Of a stretch of 10,166 bases of DNA, positions 6,824 to 10,166 are shown in pieces. The position numbers and the translations under genes were made by a program. The notes under the pieces are model-generated. The model made no database searches, had not been told where the DNA came from, and worked only from the letters and a program-made list of their open reading frames with translations. The stretch's first letter is position 1. Every line of letters starts with the position of its first letter. The stretch comes from Solirubrobacterales bacterium (lineage in GTDB: Bacteria; Actinomycetota; Thermoleophilia; Solirubrobacterales; 70-9). The stretch is from contig JASLIG010000096.1 in the NCBI GenBank assembly GCA_030152805.1, forward strand, positions 1 to 10,166. Direction: 5' to 3'.

Positions 6824-7609
6824 TCACCCTTCACGAATCCGGCATCGATTGAAGAAGGATCCGTGCAGAACCGTGGCTTCGTCGAACTCCGCCTCGATTC
6901 GCGCGCGAAGCACCTGGCTGCGCGGGCAGCGCGCGTAGACATAGCTGAGCTTCCTCCCGTGGAAGCGCCAGGTGCGACTGACTTCGAACTCGAAATCGGT
7001 CGGCGACCCATACCCGCCGGCAATCGGTGGAATCACGGCTTCGATCCGGTAGCCGTAGACGCCCTTGTGGATACGTTCGATCCGCACCGGAACCAGGTAG
7101 GTGGTGGGAGCGGGAACGTCTAGATGGGCGTGGACGATCACTGAGGGATCGCCCTCGATTCGCGGCCCGTTGAAAAAGGTCACGGCCGAGCCTGCCTCGA
7201 TCGGCGCCTGTTCGGGAAAGGTGATCACCGCTTTGCCGAAGCCGGTGCCGACGATCGCCCCCGGACAGAGAGCGCGCGCCTGCTCGGGTGTCGTCGCGAC
7301 CAGTTTCGCTTTCGTGCAGCTTCCCAGCCCGCGCGTCTCCAGATGGCCGAACTTGTCGAATTCGACCGTCACGTGGGTCACTGGTTCGGGGGGCGTTCCG
7401 TCCCTGGTACGGATGTTGGAATGACCCCAGAACCTGATCGGCACATCGTGGGAGTGGGGCAGCGCCTCCGGGGCGGATCCGAAGCCGAAGTCGATCACGA
7501 GATTGCCCGCCGCGACTCGGGTCGCGCCCGCGTTGACCGCGAGCGCTCCGACCAGCAATGCCACCGTGGCAAAAGCCGCGAGGGGTCTCCACCGCCATCT
7601 TGCCTGCAT
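6824..7609 (-). CDS. Secreted four-cysteine protein of unknown function
   Basis: I do not recognise a named domain. The 261-residue protein starts with a basic stretch and a hydrophobic core (MQARWRWRPLAAFATVALLV...), a likely signal peptide cleaved near residue 29-34, so it should act outside the membrane. The mature part looks beta-rich, with VTHVTVEFDKFGHLETRGLGSC, EQARALCPGAIVGTGFGKAVITFP, TFFNGPR and IPPIAGGYGSPTDFEFEV, and four cysteines (98, 115, 228, 256) that could form two disulfides. From memory it resembles a family of exported hypothetical proteins frequent in Solirubrobacterales; no activity is known to me. Start ATG 7609 is firm: AGGAGG at 7613-7618 sits 3 nt upstream. It diverges from the NTF2/TetR/glycosyltransferase operon across a double operator, and prfA follows 19 nt after its stop. 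Confidence 0.85.
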   Translation of the reverse strand: MQARWRWRPLAAFATVALLVGALAVNAGATRVAAGNLVIDFGFGSAPEALPHSHDVPIRFWGHSNIRTRDGTPPEPVTHVTVEFDKFGHLETRGLGSCTKAKLVATTPEQARALCPGAIVGTGFGKAVITFPEQAPIEAGSAVTFFNGPRIEGDPSVIVHAHLDVPAPTTYLVPVRIERIHKGVYGYRIEAVIPPIAGGYGSPTDFEFEVSRTWRFHGRKLSYVYARCPRSQVLRARIEAEFDEATVLHGSFFNRCRIREG

Positions 7610-7612
7610 GAC

Positions 7613-7618
7613 TCCTCC
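7613..7618 (-). promoter_or_regulatory. Strong Shine-Dalgarno of the secreted-protein gene
   Basis: The minus strand reads AAGGAGGAGTCATG, a full AGGAGG three bases before ATG 7609. It is the strongest ribosome site seen in the window, which fixes the start and suggests high translation when the gene is induced. Confidence 0.8.
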
Positions 7619-7627
7619 TTCAGTGGT

Positions 7628-7645
7628 GTGCTAGTTGACTAGCAC
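7628..7645. promoter_or_regulatory. Palindromic operator 1, probable TetR-family site
   Basis: GTGCTAGTTGACTAGCAC is a perfect 8-bp inverted repeat around a TG centre, the size and form expected of a TetR-type operator. It recurs 34 bp downstream and contains the -35-like TTGACT of the plus-strand promoter. The regulator encoded at 8162 is the obvious candidate to bind it. Confidence 0.75.
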
Positions 7646-7663
7646 AGTAGTTCGAGTTACTGT
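7635..7663 (+). promoter_or_regulatory. Possible promoter of the NTF2/TetR/glycosyltransferase operon
   Basis: TTGACT (7635-7640; 5 of 6 to consensus) is 17 bp from TACTGT (7658-7663; 3 of 6). Transcription would begin near 7670, leaving a leader of about 50 nt that is AT-rich (7691-7720) and ends in AAGGG seven bases before ATG 7721. An alternative -10, TATATT at 7696-7701, has no good -35. Hexamers inside the operators imply repression by steric block. Confidence 0.5.
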
Positions 7664-7672
7664 GCTAGCTAA
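7644..7672 (-). promoter_or_regulatory. Possible mirror-image promoter of the secreted-protein gene
   Basis: Because of the dyad, the minus strand also carries TTAGCT (7672-7667), 17 bp and TACTGT (7649-7644). That would start transcription near 7637 and leave a leader of roughly 28 nt to ATG 7609, holding the strong ribosome site. The hexamers match consensus weakly (3 of 6 each), so this rests on position and symmetry. Confidence 0.35.
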
Positions 7673-7679
7673 CTAGCTA
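7662..7679. promoter_or_regulatory. Palindromic operator 2, probable TetR-family site
   Basis: GTGCTAGCTAACTAGCTA repeats operator 1 at 14 of 18 positions, with its own GCTAG-CTAA-CTAGC dyad. Centre-to-centre distance to operator 1 is 34 bp, about 3.2 helical turns. Together 7630-7653 and 7654-7677 form one larger inverted repeat with only four mismatches in 24 pairs. Confidence 0.7.
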
Positions 7680-7720
7680 AAGAGCGAGCCAACCTTATAT
7701 TTCATATTAAGGGTATTAAC

Positions 7721-8122
7721 ATGAAAACGGAAATGCTCACCGCACCCACCTCCAAAAACCGCATGACCTGCCTGGCGCTCCCCAAACTGCTCAACGCCGG
7801 CAACCTCGACGGCGCCGCGGCGTGCTTCGCTCGCGATGCCTGCCTGCTCACCCCCGATGCCACCGCGATCCACGATCGCCGGCACATCCGCCCGGTCCTC
7901 GCCCAGCTCGTCGCTCGCCACGCATGGATCGAGGTCGAGCACAGCAACGTCCTCGTCGCTGGTGAAGTCGCCTTCGTGCGCGAACGGTGGCTAGTCAAAG
8001 CCGGCGGCGTAAACCGATCTCACTTCGAGCAGGCGTGCGCTCCGACCCTGGTGCTGCGACGGATCGAGGGCAGTTGGAAGATCGCGATCGCCGCGCTTTG
8101 GGGGTGGGCGGGCGGCAGCTGA
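7721..8122 (+). CDS. NTF2/SnoaL-like small protein
   Basis: The 133-residue protein fits the NTF2/SnoaL-like (DUF4440-type) cone fold: an N-terminal helix, NAGNLDGAAACFARDACLLTPD (25-46), a helix-forming IRPVLAQLVARHAW, then beta strands WIEVEHSNVLVAGEVAFVRERW and PTLVLRRIEGSWKIAIAALWGW. Members range from small-molecule isomerases and hydrolases to non-catalytic binding proteins, so the substrate cannot be stated. There is no signal peptide or membrane segment, so it is probably cytoplasmic. Start ATG 7721 has AAGGG at 7709-7713 with good spacing. The first codons and leader are AT-rich compared with the surrounding DNA, typical of an efficiently initiated message. It is the first gene of an apparent operon with the TetR regulator and glycosyltransferase, so it may act on, or sense, the same compound. 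Confidence 0.78.
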   Translation: MKTEMLTAPTSKNRMTCLALPKLLNAGNLDGAAACFARDACLLTPDATAIHDRRHIRPVLAQLVARHAWIEVEHSNVLVAGEVAFVRERWLVKAGGVNRSHFEQACAPTLVLRRIEGSWKIAIAALWGWAGGS

Positions 8123-8161
8123 CCCCGACGGGGCCCGGCCAGGGCTTCTATCTTGGGCGGC

Positions 8162-8767
8162 GTGAAGGGGGAGAAATCGATCAGCAGGCGCACATATCGG
8201 ATGAATGCTCGGGCCAAGAGCGCCGAAGCCACGCGCGAAAAGATCCTCGCCGCGGCCGAGGACATCTCCGCCAAGCAGCCGGTCGACGAGATCACGCTCG
8301 GCGCGATCGCCAAACGTGCCGGGGTCACGGTCCAAACCGTGCTGAGGCACTTCGGCAACCGCGAGGGCCTGCTGATAGCGACGCTGGTCCACGTCGGCGC
8401 CAAGATGGGCCGCGATCGCGATGCCGCGAAGGCACGCGACGAGGCCGAGGCAATCTCCATCTTGATCGACCACTACGACAAGTTTGGAGAGCGCATTCTG
8501 AGCCTACTCGGCGCCGAGGAGCGAAATCCGGCCCTGGTCACCATCGCCGACGTGGGCCGGACCTACCACCAGGAATGGTGCGAAGGGGTGTTCGCCGCTG
8601 CACTGGAGGGCCTCAGTGGAGCGAAGCGGTCGCGCCGCGTGGCCCAGTTCGTCGCGGTTACCGACATCTACGTCTGGAAGGTCTTGCGCCGCGATCGCGG
8701 CCTCAGCGGAGCGCAGACCAAGCTCGCCGTGCGCGAGTTGCTCGAGCCGCTGATGGGGCCTAGGTGA
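8162..8767 (+). CDS. TetR-family transcriptional regulator
   Basis: With the start chosen the regulator has 201 residues. The N-terminal DNA-binding domain is clear: RRTYRMNARAKSAEATREKIL (about 9-29), then the helix-turn-helix in LGAIAKRAGVTVQTVLRHFG (46-65) followed by NREGLL. The C-terminal helices, which bind ligand in this family, are not similar enough to anything I know to name an inducer. I chose GTG 8162 because the basic RRxYRM stretch before the first helix is common in this TetR subgroup; ATG 8201 would remove it, and TTG 8153 is a longer option. No start has a good ribosome site. It lies 39 bp after the NTF2-like gene and its TGA overlaps the glycosyltransferase GTG (GTGA, 8764-8767), so the two are translated together. 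It most likely represses the divergent promoter at 7628-7679, including its own operon. Confidence 0.9.
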   Translation: MKGEKSISRRTYRMNARAKSAEATREKILAAAEDISAKQPVDEITLGAIAKRAGVTVQTVLRHFGNREGLLIATLVHVGAKMGRDRDAAKARDEAEAISILIDHYDKFGERILSLLGAEERNPALVTIADVGRTYHQEWCEGVFAAALEGLSGAKRSRRVAQFVAVTDIYVWKVLRRDRGLSGAQTKLAVRELLEPLMGPR

Positions 8768-10017
8768 GCCGCGTCCTCGCCTACACCTCGCCCATGCACG
8801 GGCACCTCTTCCCCCTCGTGCCGGTGCTCGAAGAGCTGCGACGGCGGGGCCATGCGATAGCTGTTCGCACAATCGCCTCGCAGGCGCCGTTGCTGTGCTC
8901 GCTCGGATTCGAGGCAAAGCCGGTCGACCCGGCGGTGGAAGCGGTCGCGATGGACGACTGGATCGCGCGAACTTACCTTGGCGCCGCCAGACGGTCGACA
9001 AAGGCCTTCTTGCGGCGAGCCGCCCTCGACGGCCCGGATCTCGGCCGAGCCATCGCGGAAGAGCGCCCCGACTCGTTGATCGTCGACGTCCTGAGCTTGG
9101 GCGCGCTGTCGACCGCCGAGGCAAGCAGCCTCCCCTGGGCGTCCTTCTCTCCTCTGCCGCAGCCCTATCCGTCGCGAGACGTGCCGCCATACGGACCGGG
9201 GCTGAAGCCCGCTCGAGGGCGAGTCGCGCGAACGCGCGACCGGTATTTGCGAGCGCTCTTTCAGGCCGGCTTCGACCACCTCGCGCGCGACGGCATCAAC
9301 GACTTGCGCGAGGCATCCGGCCTCGCCCGGCTGGCCCACGCGTGGGAGCTTTTCCTGCGACCTCCACTGCTGCTGCAGATGAGCGCGGAGCCATTCGAAT
9401 ATCCGCGTTCGGATTGGCCGCAGAACGTCCGCCTGGTTGGGCCCTGCAGTTGGGACCCGGCGGAGCCGTGCGACGATCGGCTCGCCGCAATCGAGAAGCC
9501 CCTGGTCCTGGTATCGACCTCAACCGATTTCCAAGACGACGGCTGCCTGGTCGAGACCGCCTTCGAGGCTCTCGCCGGGGAGCGGGTGCACGTCGTCGCC
9601 ACCGTGCCCTCGACGATCGCGCAAAGCCCGCGTCCGCGGGTCCGGGCCAATGCCAGCTTGCTGCCCTTCGCGCCACACGCCTCGATCCTTCCCCGTGCAG
9701 TCTGCGCCGTTACTCACGGCGGCATGGGAGTTACCCAAAAGGCCATCGCCCACGGCGTTCCCGTCTGCGCCGTGCCCTTTGGCCGCGATCAGTTCGAGGT
9801 CGCGCGTCGGGTCGAGGTCGCTGGCGCCGGCAGCCGCCTGCCCGCCTGGCGCCTCAATCCCCAACGATTGCGCCACAAGGTGCGCGAGGCAATCGGCAAA
9901 CGGGGCGGGGCGGAAGACCTTGCCCGGGCCTTTGCCGCCGCGGGCGGGCCGAGCTCGGCGGCAGATGCCTTCGAGTGCCTCGCCGGCCGCGAGGCGGCGC
10001 TACGCACCGAGCCCTAG
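8764..10017 (+). CDS. GT1-family glycosyltransferase, macrolide/natural-product type
   Basis: The 417-residue GT-B enzyme resembles the MGT/UGT group (GT1), which moves a sugar from a nucleotide sugar to a small hydrophobic acceptor. The N-terminal YTSPMHGHLFPLVPVLEELR carries His12, in the position of the catalytic base of OleD-like enzymes. PDSLIVDVLSLGA (about 101-113) fits the acceptor domain. The C-terminal donor motif THGGMGVTQKAIAHGVPV (from about 317) ends with GRDQ (340-343), the usual sugar-contacting Asp-Gln. No signal peptide or membrane span is seen, so it is cytoplasmic. The start GTG overlaps the TetR stop by 4 nt. Control by a TetR protein and a partner NTF2-like protein suggest inducible modification of a compound: antibiotic inactivation, or tailoring of an endogenous lipid or metabolite. 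Donor and acceptor are not readable. Its TAG stop shares CTAG with the opposite-strand DUF1385 gene. Confidence 0.9.
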   Translation: MSRVLAYTSPMHGHLFPLVPVLEELRRRGHAIAVRTIASQAPLLCSLGFEAKPVDPAVEAVAMDDWIARTYLGAARRSTKAFLRRAALDGPDLGRAIAEERPDSLIVDVLSLGALSTAEASSLPWASFSPLPQPYPSRDVPPYGPGLKPARGRVARTRDRYLRALFQAGFDHLARDGINDLREASGLARLAHAWELFLRPPLLLQMSAEPFEYPRSDWPQNVRLVGPCSWDPAEPCDDRLAAIEKPLVLVSTSTDFQDDGCLVETAFEALAGERVHVVATVPSTIAQSPRPRVRANASLLPFAPHASILPRAVCAVTHGGMGVTQKAIAHGVPVCAVPFGRDQFEVARRVEVAGAGSRLPAWRLNPQRLRHKVREAIGKRGGAEDLARAFAAAGGPSSAADAFECLAGREAALRTEP

Positions 10018-10166
10018 GCGACGATCTCGATTGGCTGCTGCCCGGCCGCCTGCTCCGGGGTCTCGCGTGCAAGCACGGCCTCAAGGGAGGCGATCGCGAC
10101 CGCGAGCTCTTCTTCGTCAGGCTCGCGGGTGGTCAGGTTCTGCAGCATCAGGCCGGGCCACATGAT
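10014..10166 (-). CDS. DUF1385 (YqhQ-type) membrane protein, C-terminal fragment
   Basis: Only the last 50 codons are present; the gene continues beyond the right edge. The visible end, MWPGLMLQNLTTREPDEEEL followed by AVAIASLEAVL, matches the conserved C-terminus of DUF1385 proteins, where the pattern is (G)xxLQxLTTREPDDxQxEVAI. These are multi-pass membrane proteins of unknown function, often encoded beside rpmE, prmC and prfA in Gram-positive bacteria. The tail ends in QPIEIVA. It converges on the glycosyltransferase, and the two TAG stops overlap by three bases in CTAG (10014-10017). Confidence 0.85.
   Translation of the reverse strand: MMWPGLMLQNLTTREPDEEELAVAIASLEAVLARETPEQAAGQQPIEIVA

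Noticed and set aside
6818..6831. Small hairpin AAGGG-ATCA-CCCTT between the secreted-protein gene and prfA
   Set aside because: The stem is only 5 bp, includes the stop codon and lacks a run of T, so it is too weak to call a terminator.
6831..7598. Second minus-strand frame overlapping the secreted-protein gene
   Set aside because: It is Arg/Gly/Ser-rich with no signal peptide or motif, whereas the frame starting at ATG 7609 has AGGAGG and a signal peptide.
8504..9676. Minus-strand frames opposite the TetR and glycosyltransferase genes
   Set aside because: Arg/Pro/Ser-rich shadow translations; the plus-strand frames carry conserved TetR and GT1 motifs.
1..10166. CRISPR arrays, tRNA or rRNA genes, insertion sequences, prophage genes
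   Set aside because: No regularly spaced repeats, tRNA-like cloverleaf, rRNA segments, transposase or phage protein motifs were seen on either strand.

Overview
The window is high-GC DNA. Genes are packed tightly, with several 4-nt stop/start overlaps and many GTG starts. Together with the order glyA, Sua5/YrdC, prmC, prfA and a DUF1385 gene, this suggests a deep-branching actinobacterium of the Thermoleophilia/Solirubrobacterales kind. That placement is inferred from gene order and protein style; no rRNA or marker search was possible.

Left part (1-2016): bases 1-~135 are a degraded inverted copy of the end of the first gene, probably a contig-end fold-back artefact. Next come two minus-strand surface-polysaccharide genes, a PglC/WcaJ-type phosphoglycosyl transferase and, upstream of it, a DUF354 glycosyltransferase-like protein. 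They overlap by 4 nt and the transferase seems to start at CTG.

Housekeeping block (2017-6804, mostly minus strand): glyA (serine hydroxymethyltransferase); a plus-strand secreted lysyl-oxidase-fold protein that appears to lack the copper-binding histidines; a hairpin between convergent genes; then prfA (RF1), prmC (the methyltransferase for the RF1 GGQ glutamine) and a Sua5/YrdC threonylcarbamoyl-AMP synthase, apparently one translationally coupled operon. A 49-bp near-perfect palindrome lies inside the prmC coding sequence.

Accessory cassette (6824-10017): a minus-strand secreted four-cysteine protein of unknown function diverges from a plus-strand operon of an NTF2/SnoaL-like protein, a TetR-family regulator and a GT1-family glycosyltransferase. 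The divergent promoter carries two copies of a GTGCTAG-type operator arranged as one 48-bp dyad that overlaps promoter-like hexamers on both strands. The regulator probably controls both arms, and prfA, 19 nt downstream of the minus-strand gene, may be partly read from the same promoter.

Right edge: the C-terminus of a DUF1385 (YqhQ-type) protein on the minus strand, whose stop codon overlaps that of the glycosyltransferase in a shared CTAG. DUF1385, prfA and prmC are often neighbours in Gram-positive genomes, so the cassette looks inserted between them.

The best candidates for something undescribed are the TetR-controlled glycosyltransferase cassette with its nested operator, the palindromic element inside prmC, and the lysyl-oxidase-like protein without a copper site.
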